From: Oscillospiraceae bacterium
GTDB lineage: Bacteria > Bacillota > Clostridia > Oscillospirales > Ruminococcaceae
Reading direction: 5' to 3'
Assembly: GCA_024404815.1 (NCBI GenBank)
Contig: JAKSPL010000001.1
Location: 100,984-164,983, forward strand
Length of the DNA: 64,000 nucleotides
The notes below the pieces were generated by a model. That model saw only the letters and a list, made by a program, of their open reading frames with translations, was not told the DNA's origin and did no database searches. The translations under genes and the position numbers were made by a program. Below are positions 42,282 to 50,568 of this stretch, piece by piece; position 1 is the stretch's first letter, and every line of letters begins with the position of its first letter.

Positions 42282-43574
42282 TCAGATCGCACGGTAGATC
42301 GCACCGAACAGCGTTTCAACATAGCCGTCCAGTTCGAGCATGGTCAGACTGCTGAGCAGCGAGGACAGATCCATGTCCAGCGCGGCAGCCATATCGTTGA
42401 TATGGGTATCGCCGTGTTCACGCAGAAAGAGAACGATTTCCCGCTCGCTCTCTGCTTCGGGCAGCGGCCCGTCCTGCGGCGGCGATACAGTCGGTGTTTC
42501 AAATGCAGGAGATATTTCTTCGCTCTGCATCGGTTGTTTCATTTGTTTTGCAGCTTTTTCTTCGGCGCGTTTTTCGGATTTCATTCTGTCCTCGATGCGC
42601 TGGATATCGTCTGCAAAGACCAGCGATTCGCCCTGATAGTCGGGCATATCGAGCAGTTTCAGCCGCTGGGGATGTCCCGTATACAATTCGTACAGCACAT
42701 CGCGGTGGCTGAACAGCGGCAGCGCACCATCGCGCAAAAGCGGCATCACGCCTGCATAGCGTTTATCGAAAATATCATGCGGCGGCACACAGAACAGGAA
42801 TTTCCCCTGCTCCACTGCCATATCCGCTGTGGAAAGCGAACCGCTCCGCATAGATGCCTCAATAACGGCAGTTCCTTCGCTGAGCGCACTTAAGATTCGA
42901 TTGCGCTTCGGAAAATTCGGGGGCAATGGCTGCACACCCGGAAGATACTCCGAGAGCAGCAGTCCTTTGCCGTCTTCCAGCATCCTGTTTTTCAGCTTTT
43001 CGTTGCCGCGCGGATAGTTCACATTGATGCCGCAGCCGAGCACCGCAATCGTCTTTCCACCGGCATCCAATGCGGCTGTATGTGCGGCGGTATCAATTCC
43101 ATCCGCAAAGCCGCTGACAATAATGACGCCGCATCGCGCAAGCTCCGTCACCAGAAGACCGGTAACGTCCAGACTGTACTGCGAGGGATGTCTGGTGCCG
43201 ACAACCGTCAGCAGCGGACTCTCCGAAAGCAGCGACAAATCGCCTTTCGCAGTCAGCAGGATCGGCGGCACATGGATCTGTGTCAGCAAAAACGGATACC
43301 GCTCATCGTCCATCGGGATCAAAGCAATCTCATATTTCTGGCAGTATTCTACCATATTCTGCGCCTGTGCGAGCGTATACTTCGTCAGGTTTTTCTGCTG
43401 TTGCTGCGGTAAATTCAGGATTCGCCCATGCTGCAAAGCCTCATAGAGTGCCTGCGGCGAACCATATTGTTCGAGATATGCGATGACCTGCGGGCTGCCT
43501 GCACCAAATATCAGCGTCAGCCATACCCAGTACCGCATCGCATCTTCCTGCGCGGATGAAAATTTTTGTTCCAT
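42282..43574 (-). CDS. dprA: DNA processing protein DprA
   Basis: Loads RecA onto incoming single-stranded DNA in natural transformation. The 430-residue protein has an N-terminal helical part and the Rossmann-like DprA core (VGTRHPSQYS, IIVSGFADGIDTAAHTAAL, AVLGCGINVNYPRGN). A linker rich in Lys, Glu and Pro and a C-terminal winged helix (about 370-430) follow. The ATG at 43574 follows AGAGGTG. Upstream is an RNA methyltransferase and downstream topA. No competence-pilus genes are in the window. Confidence 0.94.
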   Translation of the reverse strand: MEQKFSSAQEDAMRYWVWLTLIFGAGSPQVIAYLEQYGSPQALYEALQHGRILNLPQQQQKNLTKYTLAQAQNMVEYCQKYEIALIPMDDERYPFLLTQIHVPPILLTAKGDLSLLSESPLLTVVGTRHPSQYSLDVTGLLVTELARCGVIIVSGFADGIDTAAHTAALDAGGKTIAVLGCGINVNYPRGNEKLKNRMLEDGKGLLLSEYLPGVQPLPPNFPKRNRILSALSEGTAVIEASMRSGSLSTADMAVEQGKFLFCVPPHDIFDKRYAGVMPLLRDGALPLFSHRDVLYELYTGHPQRLKLLDMPDYQGESLVFADDIQRIEDRMKSEKRAEEKAAKQMKQPMQSEEISPAFETPTVSPPQDGPLPEAESEREIVLFLREHGDTHINDMAAALDMDLSSLLSSLTMLELDGYVETLFGAIYRAI

Positions 43575-43588
43575 AGCCGCACCTCTTT

Positions 43589-44386
43589 TCACACATACCG
43601 TGTCATTTCCCACAGGAACAGTCCTGCCGCCATTGCAGCGTTCAGAGAATTCGCCTGCGGTGACATCGGAATCGTCAGCGGATGGTCACAGGCATCGGAC
43701 ACCTCACGCGGCAGTCCGTTGCCCTCATTGCCGATCATTACCACAGCACCGCCTGAAAAATCAAACGATTTCAGGTGCTTTGCATCCCTGTCTACAACAG
43801 CGGCACAGGTCGGCAGGCTGACGGTACGGCAATGTGCAAAAAAATCGTCCATACTGCGGACACGGCAAATCGGTACGCGAAACAGCGCACCCATTGTACT
43901 GCGGACTGTTTTCGGGTTGTACAGATCGCAGCACTGATAGAGATACACACCGTCCGTTCCCAGCGCATCGGCAGTTCGCAAAATCGCTCCCAGATTGGCA
44001 GGATCCTGCAAGCAATGCAGCAACAGACAGCGACTGCCCTGTTGCGGGAATGCTTCCAGCTCCTGACGCATTTTTGCGATTGCAAACACGCCCTGTGCGG
44101 TTTCGGTATCGGCGATCTCCTTTGCAAGTGCGTCAGAGATCAGCAGCGTTCGGACATTCGGGGCGAGGGCATGAAGTGCCTCCCCGTAGGATTCCTGTGC
44201 AGCTTCGGTCAGGAGTATCGCAGAAAGTTCTGCGCCGCAGCCGAGTGCGTCCGACACCAGCCGATAGCCCTCCATCGCAAACAGACCATTCTTTTCCCGA
44301 AAAGAACGGCTGCGGTTTAAGTGCTGAAAGGTATGCAGAGTCTTGTTCTTCGAGCCGACCTGCAAAATTTCGGTTTGCTGCATCAT
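43589..44386 (-). CDS. RNA 2'-O-methyltransferase, SpoU/TrmH family
   Basis: A 265-residue SPOUT methyltransferase. An N-terminal substrate-binding part (KNRSRSFREKNGLFAMEGYRLV-like start) precedes the SPOUT knot with CLLHCLQDPANLGAILRTADALG and VMIGNEGNGLPREVSDAC. IPMSPQANSLNAAMAAG forms the AdoMet loop. It is probably an rRNA ribose methylase; the target base cannot be told. GGAGG lies 6 bases upstream of the start. It precedes dprA by 14 bases. Confidence 0.9.
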   Translation of the reverse strand: MMQQTEILQVGSKNKTLHTFQHLNRSRSFREKNGLFAMEGYRLVSDALGCGAELSAILLTEAAQESYGEALHALAPNVRTLLISDALAKEIADTETAQGVFAIAKMRQELEAFPQQGSRCLLLHCLQDPANLGAILRTADALGTDGVYLYQCCDLYNPKTVRSTMGALFRVPICRVRSMDDFFAHCRTVSLPTCAAVVDRDAKHLKSFDFSGGAVVMIGNEGNGLPREVSDACDHPLTIPMSPQANSLNAAMAAGLFLWEMTRYV

Positions 44387-44436
44387 GAATTTCCTCCCCT
44401 CCCCATAAAAAACGGGAATCCGAATAAAAACACAAC

Positions 44437-44468
44437 AACACGCTCTGCCGAATTTGAAAGAGCGTGTT
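44437..44468 (-). terminator. Second hairpin in the rplT terminator region
   Basis: AACACGCTCT / AGAGCGTGTT (44437-44446 and 44459-44468). It lies downstream of the main rplT terminator on the minus strand and may be a back-up. Confidence 0.6.
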
Positions 44469-44473
44469 TATTG

Positions 44474-44514
44474 TGTAAAAGCGTGACAATGGAAAAACAT
44501 CGTCACGCTTTTTC
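44474..44514 (-). terminator. Terminator after rplT
   Basis: AAAAGCGTGAC / GTCACGCTTTT stem (44477-44487 and 44502-44512), immediately past the rplT stop on the minus strand. Confidence 0.8.
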
Positions 44515-44518
44515 AATC

Positions 44519-44872
44519 TTACAGAGCAGCCTTTGCCTTCTCAACGATAGCAGTGAAGCCTGCCGGATCGTGAATTGCGATCTCAGACAGCATCTTGCGG
44601 TTGAGGGTAATATCAGCCTTCTTGCAGCCGTTCATGAAAGTGGAATAGTTCATGCCGTTCAGCTTGCAGGCAGCAGAAATACGGGTGATCCACAGTCTGC
44701 GGAAGTTACGCTTGTTCTGCTTTCTGCCGATGTAGGCATAGTTGCCGGACTTCATGACGGCCTGTTTTGCCATCTTAAAATGCTTGGATTTTGCGCCCCA
44801 GTAGCCTTTTGCAAGCTTCAGGACCTTATTTCTTCTCTTGCGCGTCATCATTGCGCCTTTAATACGAGCCAT
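44519..44872 (-). CDS. rplT: 50S ribosomal protein L20
   Basis: Early-assembly 23S rRNA-binding protein and repressor of its own operon. The 117-residue basic protein matches L20: [26 protein letters not shown] in two adjoining blocks, [19 protein letters not shown] and [13 protein letters not shown]. It is the last gene of infC-rpmI-rplT, followed by terminators. A matching leader lies upstream of infC. Confidence 0.97.
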   Translation of the reverse strand: MARIKGAMMTRKRRNKVLKLAKGYWGAKSKHFKMAKQAVMKSGNYAYIGRKQNKRNFRRLWITRISAACKLNGMNYSTFMNGCKKADITLNRKMLSEIAIHDPAGFTAIVEKAKAAL

Positions 44873-44944
44873 GTTCTTTATCCTCCGTAATCAGTAGTCC
44901 GCCGCACAAATCTGCGGCCGGGTATCGAATGGGCTTTTTTCCGC

Positions 44945-45163
44945 TTACTTGTAAGGAACCATTTCACGAATGGTCGGTGCATTTGCACTTGTTGCAACAC
45001 CAGCGTTACGTGCAACGCGCTTTACCTTGGTGTCCTTTGCGTTCAGACGATGACGCTTATAAGCGTGCTGGAACTTTACCTTTCCGGTACCTGTGACCTG
45101 AAAACGCTTTTTCGCGCCGGAATGGGTTTTGACCTTTACTTTCTTGACCTTTACGGCTGCCAT
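44945..45163 (-). CDS. rpmI: 50S ribosomal protein L35
   Basis: A 72-residue basic ribosomal protein. KTHSGAKKRFQVTGTGKVKFQHA and KRHRLNAKDTKVKRVAR match L35. The ATG at 45163 follows AAGGAGGAAG; an in-frame ATG 27 codons earlier is spurious. It lies between infC and rplT. Confidence 0.96.
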   Translation of the reverse strand: MAAVKVKKVKVKTHSGAKKRFQVTGTGKVKFQHAYKRHRLNAKDTKVKRVARNAGVATSANAPTIREMVPYK

Positions 45164-45274
45164 GGATTCTTCCTCCTTGAAATTTTCGTTTATATGGTAA
45201 CGTCTGTCTGATGCGCTGTGAACGAAAAGTCGCAGGGCATCCATCTCATCGGACGTTGCATATCTGAGTGGGAT

Positions 45275-45868
45275 TTAAGCCTCAGCAGCTTCTTCCTGCG
45301 GCTTTTCTGCGGGAGCCTGCTGCTTCTTCGGGGCTTTCTCGGATTTTTCCGGCTTGTTCTGCTTGGGCGACATGAACATTGCGTAAGCTCTGCCTTCCAT
45401 CTTCGGCGGCTTATCGACAACTGCAACATCACCAATCGCATCCTTGTAGCGATTGAGCAGTTCAATACCAAGCTCAGGGTGGGCAATCGCACGTTTGCGG
45501 AACCGAACCGAAACCTTTACCTTATCGCCGCCCTGCAAAAATTTCTTGCCCTGTGCGACTTTTGTTTCGAAGTCATGCGTGTCGATCGCAGAGAACATAC
45601 GGATCTCCTTGATCTCAACGACTTTCTGATTCTTTCGTGCTTCCTTTTCGCGTTTCTGCTGTTCAAAGCAATACTTCCCGTAATCCATGACACGGCACAC
45701 AGGCGGTGTTGCCTGCGGTGCAATTTTTACAAGGTCCAGATTCTGGTCAAACGCGAGTTTCTGTGCGTCTCTTGCGGACATGACTCCTTTTTTCGAGCCG
45801 TCTGCATCAATGACAAGCACCTCTCGGTCACGAATTTCCTCGTTAATTTGCAGTTCCTGCTTGCTAAT
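45275..45868 (-). CDS. infC: Translation initiation factor IF-3 with an AUU start
   Basis: Prevents premature subunit joining and checks the start codon. The 197-residue protein matches IF-3: ELQINEEIRDREV, PPVCRVMDYGKYCFEQQKREKEARKNQ, KEIRMFSAIDTHDF and KVKVSVRFRKRA. The start is ATT at 45868: GGAGG lies 8 bases upstream, and the only canonical-type codon nearby (GTG 45877) is inside that ribosome site. An AUU start is the known self-control of infC. The C-terminal 30 residues are a Lys/Glu/Ala/Pro-rich extension. Confidence 0.96.
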   Translation of the reverse strand: MSKQELQINEEIRDREVLVIDADGSKKGVMSARDAQKLAFDQNLDLVKIAPQATPPVCRVMDYGKYCFEQQKREKEARKNQKVVEIKEIRMFSAIDTHDFETKVAQGKKFLQGGDKVKVSVRFRKRAIAHPELGIELLNRYKDAIGDVAVVDKPPKMEGRAYAMFMSPKQNKPEKSEKAPKKQQAPAEKPQEEAAEA

Positions 45869-45886
45869 TGCCAGCACCTCCAGTCA

Positions 45887-46046
45887 AATTCTATTTACAA
45901 TAAAAAGAGCATGAACACAAGCGGTTCATGCTCTCATAACTATCCATTTCCGAAATATGCAGTATTCCTGCGAAATTTGTCGGATGAATAACCGCTTCAC
46001 GCGCCTTGTGGCTGCCTGCGGTGAGAACCTGAGTTCCACTTGAATC
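45887..46046 (-). ncRNA. L20-leader-like attenuator upstream of infC
   Basis: About 150 bases of leader between the infC promoter and its ribosome site, on the minus strand. It has GGAACTCAGGTTC (short hairpin) and CCGC-AGGCAGCC-ACAAGGCGCGTGAA-GCGG. It ends in a terminator, AGAGCATGAAC / GTTCATGCTCT plus TTTTTATT. In Bacillota, L20 binding to such a leader ends transcription of infC-rpmI-rplT. I infer the class from position, size and the terminator, not from a covariance-model hit. Confidence 0.72.
45899..45935 (-). terminator. Attenuator terminator in the infC leader
   Basis: Perfect 11-bp stem (45906-45916 and 45924-45934) with a 7-base loop, followed on the minus strand by TTTTTATT. It is located between the promoter and the infC ribosome site, so it must be conditional. 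Confidence 0.85.
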
Positions 46047-46053
46047 CTGTAAT

Positions 46054-46082
46054 ATTATATCCGATTCCGAAGGATTTGTCAA
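46054..46082 (-). promoter_or_regulatory. Consensus promoter of infC-rpmI-rplT
   Basis: On the minus strand, TTGACA (46077-46082), 17 bases, TATAAT (46054-46059): both hexamers are perfect consensus. Confidence 0.88.
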
Positions 46083-46217
46083 GCGTCACAGTATTTTTTT
46101 ACATATTCTCCAATGCAGAAGAATATTCCGGTCACAAGTTGTGCACATTTTCCGTATTTCTGTTTTCACCCATCGAAATCACGGAAACAGCAAACGGATT
46201 CTGTATATCTTTATGAA

Positions 46218-46246
46218 TTGACATACGGGCGAAAATATGATATACT
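46218..46246 (+). promoter_or_regulatory. Promoter of the GGDEF gene
   Basis: TTGACA (46218-46223), 17-base spacer, TATACT (46241-46246), divergent from the infC promoter about 135 bases away. Confidence 0.8.
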
Positions 46247-46299
46247 ATTATGAGTATCGAATCCTGTGAAAGGAGGGGGCTGCGCTGACTATAACCGTT

Positions 46300-47721
46300 A
46301 TGAGTACATTGCTGACCATCGGACTTGTTTCGGGCGGCGGCACGATTCTTTATCTGCTGCTGGACCGCCGTGACAATGCCGTCCGCGACTATATGCTGCT
46401 GAGCCTATTCTGCGGTGTTCTTGCAATGCTTGCCTATCTGGTGGAACTGAATATATCCGATCTCGGTGCAAAAATTACCGCCATCAAATTCGGCTACCTC
46501 GGCAAGCTGCTCATCAATCCGCTGCTGATCTGCTTCGCCCTGCGCTACTATGAAGCCACTCTCCATTGGTTCTGGCGGCTGCTGTTGTTTCTCCCTGCCT
46601 TTGTCATGCAGTTTTTCATATTCACCTGTACGGAAAACAATTTATACTATGAATATATCGGCATCGGAAAAGACGGGCTGACAGAATTCCAACCGGGAAC
46701 AATGTACTACGCCGCAATGACCTATACATTTACGCTTTCCGCGCTTTATCTCGCCTTTCTGCTCTATCATAGAAAACACTTGCAGAAAGATGCCAAACTG
46801 CTGAACACCATGCTCCTGTATGCAGGCATCCTGCCAAATCTCTGCCTGCTTGTCTATCTCACAGGATTCACCAATTCTTTGGATTTAACACCGTTCGGCA
46901 TCATGCTCGGCACCTTGGTCACAACCTTTGCGATCCTGCGATTCGGACTGCTCAACCGCGATGCGCTGCTGCAAAACATGAGCACCGCCATCATTCTGCT
47001 CGATTCCAACGGACACCTGACCTATGCGAATCCAGCTGCATACCATATTCTCCCGAATCTCGATGCGCCCATGTTCAAAAAAAGAGAACGCGACCTCAAT
47101 CCCCTGCTTTCCGATCAGCTGAGTTTTGTGTCTGTCGGTTTAGCGACCTATCAGCGCAAAGTCACAAATCTCCAAAACAAGGACGGCTCGCAGGGCACAT
47201 TGATCACCTACGATGATGTCACGGAAATCAAGGCACGTCTGAACCGTGATGCCATGACAGGACTGCTGAACCATGCTTCGTTCTATCAGACTTTGGAGCA
47301 TGACATGCAAACCGCCGATGCACACGACCATCCGCTTTCTGTGGCGATCGCGGACATCGACAGTTTCAAGGCGATCAACGATAATTTCGGTCACGCAAAC
47401 GGAGATGTCATTCTGATCTCCCTCGCACATCTCTTGCAGGACTGCTGCAAGGGACTCGATGTATTCCGCTACGGCGGCGAGGAATTCGCTGTGATCTTCC
47501 ATTCGGATTATGACACGGCGGAAGCTGTCATGCAGAAAGCACTCAATAAATTTTCCGCCACACGCTTCAAATTCCTCAACAGACCTGTCACATTCAGCTT
47601 CGGCACCGCCCAATTTGACGGTTCTGAAACGGCTGTCGATATGTTTGACCGCGCTGACCAGCTGATGTACACACGCAAAAAAGAGCTGCACGCACGCGAA
47701 GCAGCCGAAAATAAATCATGA
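46300..47721 (+). CDS. Membrane-bound diguanylate cyclase (GGDEF)
   Basis: Predicted to make cyclic di-GMP. The 473-residue protein has an N-terminal block of seven or so membrane segments (about 1-225), like the 7TM sensor region of some histidine kinases. A PAS-like part (about 230-310, DSNGHLTYANPAAYHILPN) is followed by a GGDEF domain with NRDAMTGLLNHASF, ADIDSFKAINDNFGH and RYGGEEF at 390-396. The GGEEF form is active in the family. The upstream inhibitory site reads KGLD instead of RxxD, so product inhibition may be lost. The ATG at 46300 is far from AGGAGG (46271-46276); an in-frame CTG at 46285 has ideal spacing and may be the true start. Confidence 0.88.
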   Translation: MSTLLTIGLVSGGGTILYLLLDRRDNAVRDYMLLSLFCGVLAMLAYLVELNISDLGAKITAIKFGYLGKLLINPLLICFALRYYEATLHWFWRLLLFLPAFVMQFFIFTCTENNLYYEYIGIGKDGLTEFQPGTMYYAAMTYTFTLSALYLAFLLYHRKHLQKDAKLLNTMLLYAGILPNLCLLVYLTGFTNSLDLTPFGIMLGTLVTTFAILRFGLLNRDALLQNMSTAIILLDSNGHLTYANPAAYHILPNLDAPMFKKRERDLNPLLSDQLSFVSVGLATYQRKVTNLQNKDGSQGTLITYDDVTEIKARLNRDAMTGLLNHASFYQTLEHDMQTADAHDHPLSVAIADIDSFKAINDNFGHANGDVILISLAHLLQDCCKGLDVFRYGGEEFAVIFHSDYDTAEAVMQKALNKFSATRFKFLNRPVTFSFGTAQFDGSETAVDMFDRADQLMYTRKKELHAREAAENKS

Positions 47722-47739
47722 TACAGAAAGGTTTTCACT

Positions 47740-48279
47740 ATGCTTGGTTCTAATTTCTTCGAACAACTCGTCCAAAAAGAAAACACAGGCGCAAAAGCCA
47801 AAATGACCATTCTCCTCGGCAGTCTGCTGACACTTGTCCTTATCATCGGCTCGTTCGTACTGGGATTTTTCCTGTTGCTTCTTGCAATGGCAGCAGGATT
47901 TCTGACTTGGTATCTGGCAACCAACTGCGAAATCGAATACGAATATGTCATGGCTGAGGAAGAACTCACCATCACAAAAATCATCGCACAGCGCAAACGC
48001 AAAGAGATGATCTCCACCACGCTGCCGAAATTTACAGCGTTCGGAAAGCTCTCAGAAGCACCTTCCCTCCCCGACTCCACAACGCTCGTCATCGCCTGTG
48101 CAGCGGAGGATGAAAATACGTATTTTGCAGAATTTCCGCATGAAAGCTACGGCAACGTTCGCCTGCTGATGACGCCCGATGAACAGTTTCTCTCCTATTT
48201 TGCAAAAAAACTGCCGCGCAATCTGAACTTCCGCTATACACCGTCGGTCAGTCAAGATATCGACGAATCTGCGAGGTAA
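47740..48279 (+). CDS. Small membrane protein of unknown function
   Basis: A 179-residue protein. Two closely spaced membrane segments lie at about 22-62 (MTILLGSLLTLVLIIGSF, then LLLLAMAAGFLTWYLA). A mixed alpha/beta cytoplasmic part follows, with EYEYVMAEEELTITKI and RKRKEMISTTLPKFTAFG. The second part resembles membrane-anchored beta-rich domains of unknown function seen in Clostridia (possibly DUF6106, from memory only). A ribosome site GAAAGG precedes it. It lies 18 bases after the GGDEF gene and 3 bases before nnr, so it is probably co-transcribed with both. Confidence 0.7.
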   Translation: MLGSNFFEQLVQKENTGAKAKMTILLGSLLTLVLIIGSFVLGFFLLLLAMAAGFLTWYLATNCEIEYEYVMAEEELTITKIIAQRKRKEMISTTLPKFTAFGKLSEAPSLPDSTTLVIACAAEDENTYFAEFPHESYGNVRLLMTPDEQFLSYFAKKLPRNLNFRYTPSVSQDIDESAR

Positions 48280-48282
48280 ATC

Positions 48283-49806
48283 ATGTATCTTGTAACACCG
48301 TCGCAAATGCGCGAGGTCGAAGCCGCCGCTAATCAAGCTGGCATCCGCTTCGATACCATGATGGAAAATGCAGGACGCGGTTTATCCGAATGCATCCTGA
48401 AATTCGCGCAGGCACATCATTTTCAAAGCATTGTATTCCTTTGCGGAAACGGCAACAACGCAGGCGACTGCTTTGTTGCCGCCCGCATTTTGCAGTCCTG
48501 TCTGAATGTTAAGATCGCAATGCTTTTCGGCAATCCGAAAACAGATTTATCCGCAGAGAAATTCGCACAGATACGCGATATTCCAATTCTCCGTGACAAG
48601 AAAGAAATCATCCGCGCCGTCCAAGCCGCAGATTTTGTGGCGGACGGCGTCTTTGGCATCGGATTTCATGGACAGCTTCCGGATGAAGTTCGGGAAATCT
48701 TCGAATTTGCGAAAAATATGCCTTGTATCGCGGTGGATATTCCAAGCGGCGGAAACGGCGAAACAGGAGAAATTGCGGACGGAACGCTCCCATGCACCCA
48801 AACAGTCACGTTTGGTGCAGGAAAAATCGGCGCACAGCTTCCGCCGCTTTCCCATTTCTGCGGAGAAACGATATGTGTTGATATTGGCGTAGGCACATCA
48901 TTTTTCGACAAATATGGCAATCTGTCCGCACTCACGCTGTCCGAAATCGCAGCAATTCTGCCGAAGCGTCCGCCCGACAGTCACAAAGGTACATTCGGGA
49001 GGTTGCTATGCGTCTGCGGCTCTCGCAATATGCCCGGCGCGGCGGTCATGTCCGCAACTGCGGCTCTGCGCTGCGGCGTCGGCACACTCTGTCTGGCATC
49101 CGTGCCATCGACTTGTGACCGACTGAGTTTCATCGCGCCTGAAGCTATGTTTCTGCCGCTAGAAATGACAGAGGCCGGGACGATCTCCGCGGATGCAGTC
49201 CCCGATTTACTCGCATATGCGAAGAAATGCAGCGCGGTACTGATCGGCTGCGGACTGGGACAAGGTGAAAATGTTCAGCGGCTCGTACATGATTTGCTGA
49301 TATCGTTGGATTGTCCGATAATTTTGGACGCTGATGGTCTAAATGCACTCGCCGGCAACATAGAATGGTTACATGAGGTACACGCACCGATCGTCCTCAC
49401 GCCGCACCCTGCGGAAATGGGGCGGCTTATCGGTATCTCCGCAAAGGAAGTGCAAAACAATCGTAAAATCGTCGTTTCCGATTTTCAGAAGCGTTTTCCG
49501 AATGCAACGGTCGTTCTGAAAGGTGCAGGAACGCTCACCGCATCCACGCATGGAATCACGCTGAATCCGACGGGTGGAAGTGGTCTCAGCAAAGGCGGAA
49601 GCGGCGATGTCCTCGCCGGAATCATCGCCTCGATGACTGCACAAGGCGTCCCTTCCGCTCAATCGGCGGCTGTCGGGGCGTTTCTGCACGGTTACGCCGG
49701 CGATCTGGCGGCAAAAGATTTATCTGTCACATCCATGCTGCCGACTGATGTGATCCGTATGCTGCCGTCTGTATTTCTTCGCATTGAAAACATCGCATCT
49801 ATATAA
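48283..49806 (+). CDS. nnr: Bifunctional NAD(P)H-hydrate epimerase / ADP-dependent dehydratase
   Basis: Repairs damaged NAD(P)HX. The 507-residue protein has both domains. The N-terminal epimerase (about 1-210) contains NAGRGLSECIL, FLCGNGNNAGDCFVAARIL and VDIPSGGNGETGE. The C-terminal dehydratase (about 220-500, ribokinase fold) contains DSHKGTFGRLLCVCGS, ILDADGLNALA, LTPHPAEMGRLIG and the catalytic GGSGDVLAGIIASM. GAGG precedes the ATG. It is translationally close to the upstream membrane protein. Confidence 0.95.
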   Translation: MYLVTPSQMREVEAAANQAGIRFDTMMENAGRGLSECILKFAQAHHFQSIVFLCGNGNNAGDCFVAARILQSCLNVKIAMLFGNPKTDLSAEKFAQIRDIPILRDKKEIIRAVQAADFVADGVFGIGFHGQLPDEVREIFEFAKNMPCIAVDIPSGGNGETGEIADGTLPCTQTVTFGAGKIGAQLPPLSHFCGETICVDIGVGTSFFDKYGNLSALTLSEIAAILPKRPPDSHKGTFGRLLCVCGSRNMPGAAVMSATAALRCGVGTLCLASVPSTCDRLSFIAPEAMFLPLEMTEAGTISADAVPDLLAYAKKCSAVLIGCGLGQGENVQRLVHDLLISLDCPIILDADGLNALAGNIEWLHEVHAPIVLTPHPAEMGRLIGISAKEVQNNRKIVVSDFQKRFPNATVVLKGAGTLTASTHGITLNPTGGSGLSKGGSGDVLAGIIASMTAQGVPSAQSAAVGAFLHGYAGDLAAKDLSVTSMLPTDVIRMLPSVFLRIENIASI

Positions 49807-49875
49807 AAATTCCAAGGACATTCCAAAATACAAAGGATGTTAAAAAGCACAATCATATTCTGGAGGTTGCTTTTG

Positions 49876-50505
49876 ATGAAATCTTTTGCTATTTTGAAGA
49901 ATGTCCTTTTTGTTTGCAGCACAACACCGCTTCTTCTTTGCGGATGCAACAAAAAGCAAACAGACACGAGCTTTTCTCCGCAACTGGATGAATGTTTCAC
50001 AGTCACGGCGGAAATGACCTACGGCGACAGAGAATCCGAGGCAGAATTGCAGCTGACACGGAACGATACGGGCATCTGGGAGGCGGAATTTCAAGCACCG
50101 TCATCGCTCGCGGGTGTCGTTCTGAATTTCGAGGACAATGCTGTGAGCGCAAGTTACAAAGGGCTTTCGTTCACCGTACCGAAATCCGCTTTGCCTGCGA
50201 AAACCATGCTTCTGATCACAACCGATGTTCTTGATTCGCTCAGCAGCATGGATACTCTCCCCTGTGAGAAAACAGACGATGATACGTGGAAAATCTCTGG
50301 TGAATGTGAAAGTGGTAGTTACACGGTCACATTTACCGAAAGCGGACAGCTTTGTACTTTTGAGATGCCGAATCAGCCGCTGCTTCTGACATTTTCCGAC
50401 TTTACTGTATCTGCACCGATGCAGACCGACATAACAGGCGAAACGTCCTGTACAACAGAAACCACCATCTCCGCAGCCGAACCAACAGAAACGTCATCTA
50501 CATAA
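49876..50505 (+). CDS. Predicted lipoprotein of unknown function
   Basis: A 209-residue protein with an N-terminal signal (FAILKNVLFVCSTTPLLL) and a lipobox LLCGC, so it should be lipid-anchored outside the membrane. The mature part is beta-rich and Thr/Ser-rich, with a C-terminal Thr/Glu tail (TSCTTETTISAAEPTETSST), and resembles no enzyme I know. The ATG at 49876 follows TGGAGG with good spacing; an in-frame ATG 13 codons earlier has none. It follows nnr by about 70 bases and ends at a strong terminator. Confidence 0.75.
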   Translation: MKSFAILKNVLFVCSTTPLLLCGCNKKQTDTSFSPQLDECFTVTAEMTYGDRESEAELQLTRNDTGIWEAEFQAPSSLAGVVLNFEDNAVSASYKGLSFTVPKSALPAKTMLLITTDVLDSLSSMDTLPCEKTDDDTWKISGECESGSYTVTFTESGQLCTFEMPNQPLLLTFSDFTVSAPMQTDITGETSCTTETTISAAEPTETSST

Positions 50506-50546
50506 AAAAAGGTCGTACCCAAAGTGGGTACGACCTTTTCGTTTTT
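50504..50546 (+). terminator. Bidirectional terminator between the lipoprotein and the GH9 cellulase
   Basis: AAAAGGTCGTACCC / GGGTACGACCTTTT (50507-50520 and 50526-50539) with an AAAGT loop. It can end both convergent transcripts. Confidence 0.9.
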
Positions 50547-50568
50547 GGAAATAATCTGAAACTCAGAA

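Noticed and set aside
46023-46038. GAAC-N4-GTTC palindrome as a LexA (SOS) box
   Set aside because: It lacks the full CGAAC-N4-GTTCG and lies in the infC leader, where it is better explained as a leader hairpin.
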